Origin: Candidatus Melainabacteria bacterium
GTDB lineage: Bacteria > Cyanobacteriota > Vampirovibrionia > Obscuribacterales > Obscuribacteraceae
Assembly: GCA_014380105.1 (NCBI GenBank)
Contig: JACMKL010000805.1
Coordinates: 1 to 13,221, forward strand
Length of the DNA: 13,221 bases
Direction: 5' to 3'
Each line of letters starts with the position of its first letter. Position 1 is the first letter of the stretch. Of the stretch, positions 12,943 through 13,221 are shown piece after piece. The position numbers were made by a program, and so were the translations under genes. The notes under the pieces were generated by a model. The model did no database searches, was not told the DNA's origin, and worked only from the letters and a program-made list of their open reading frames with translations.

Positions 12943-13221
12943 TTGAGCAAAGCACCAATCGAACTTAATCGCATATATCCCATTGGCTGCACGTTGAATA
13001 ACAACAACTACAGTGTGCATGCGATTATGGCGTCAACTGAGAGACAGACTTTATATCGTGGCAAAGATCGGCGTACCGGTCGCGAAGTCACCATTAAAGA
13101 ATTACCCAGCGAAAAACTTAGCAAAGATGCTCAAGTTGTACTTTTCCAATCTGAAATTCGAGCCTTAAATCGAGTTAGACATCCAAACCTAATCGAGATG
13201 CTCGACCACTTTTCGGAAAAG
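12943..13221 (+). CDS. Serine/threonine protein kinase-like protein, partial (3' end beyond window)
   Basis: A frame open from 12907 to the window edge gives 93 residues from a TTG at 12943, with AGG 7 bases upstream. The pattern is the N-lobe of a eukaryotic-type protein kinase: YRGKDRRTGREVTIKEL (39-54) with the beta-3 lysine at K52, a helix with QSEIRALNRVRHPNLIEMLD (69-88) giving E71 for the Lys-Glu pair, and HPNL, a common kinase stretch. The glycine-rich loop that should precede LYRGKD is not recognisable: MASTERQT has no glycine. An ATG at 13027 is possible but would drop the first strand of the lobe. Catalytic HRD and DFG motifs would be downstream of the window, so activity cannot be judged. 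Such kinases sense signals and phosphorylate cytoplasmic proteins. Confidence 0.7.
   Translation, partial: MSKAPIELNRIYPIGCTLNNNNYSVHAIMASTERQTLYRGKDRRTGREVTIKELPSEKLSKDAQVVLFQSEIRALNRVRHPNLIEMLDHFSEK

Overview
The window carries a complete, compact pqqABCDE operon for the redox cofactor pyrroloquinoline quinone (PQQ). It is followed by genes for a long-chain prenyl diphosphate, a tetrapyrrole dehydrogenase, System II cytochrome c maturation and a housekeeping-type sigma-70 factor. The sigma factor has cyanobacterial-style region 1.2 wording (DPVQFYLRSIGRIKLLTASEEIELARRI is split here as DPVQFYLRSIGRIKLL then TASEEIELARRI). Together with a YlqD-family protein and CcsA/Ccs1 rather than the Ccm system, this suggests a Gram-negative relative of Cyanobacteria. 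A non-photosynthetic Vampirovibrionia/Melainabacteria-type lineage is my best guess; it is an inference, not proven here. GTG and TTG starts are frequent.

Layout. Positions 1-2130, minus strand: a three-gene set read right to left, made of an M24 metallopeptidase, a one-helix membrane protein of unknown function, and a PrsW-like membrane protein cut by the window edge. Positions 2272-5403, plus strand: pqqA (23 codons), pqqB, pqqC, pqqD and pqqE, with gaps of 2 bases or overlaps of 4 to 20 bases, so almost certainly one coupled transcript. Positions 5451-5861, plus: a CoA-binding-domain protein. It converges on 5898-6437, minus: a protein resembling a stand-alone AbiTii domain. Positions 6632-10887, plus: polyprenyl diphosphate synthase, precorrin-2 dehydrogenase-like protein, Ccs1/ResB and CcsA, spaced by 3 bases or less or overlapping. 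Positions 11101-12096, plus: sigma factor. Positions 12140-12577, minus: YlqD-like coiled-coil protein. Positions 12943-13221, plus: the start of a protein-kinase-like gene that runs off the window.

How the genes fit together. PqqE cross-links Glu15 and Tyr19 of PqqA carried by PqqD. A protease not clearly present here frees the pair, and PqqB and PqqC finish the ring system. PQQ serves periplasmic dehydrogenases that pass electrons to quinone and cytochrome c. The next operon supplies a prenyl tail precursor (possibly for quinone) and holocytochrome c assembly, so the two neighbouring operons could serve one periplasmic electron-transfer route. That link is inference.

The points most worth a second look are: the very small pqqA gene; PqqC with Val where the Klebsiella enzyme has the active-site His154; the M24/PrsW set divergent from pqqA; the AbiTii-like lone gene; a terminator with no upstream sense-strand gene at 12838-12880, implying a small RNA or a long antisense 3' end over ylqD; and the kinase-like gene lacking a normal glycine-rich loop.
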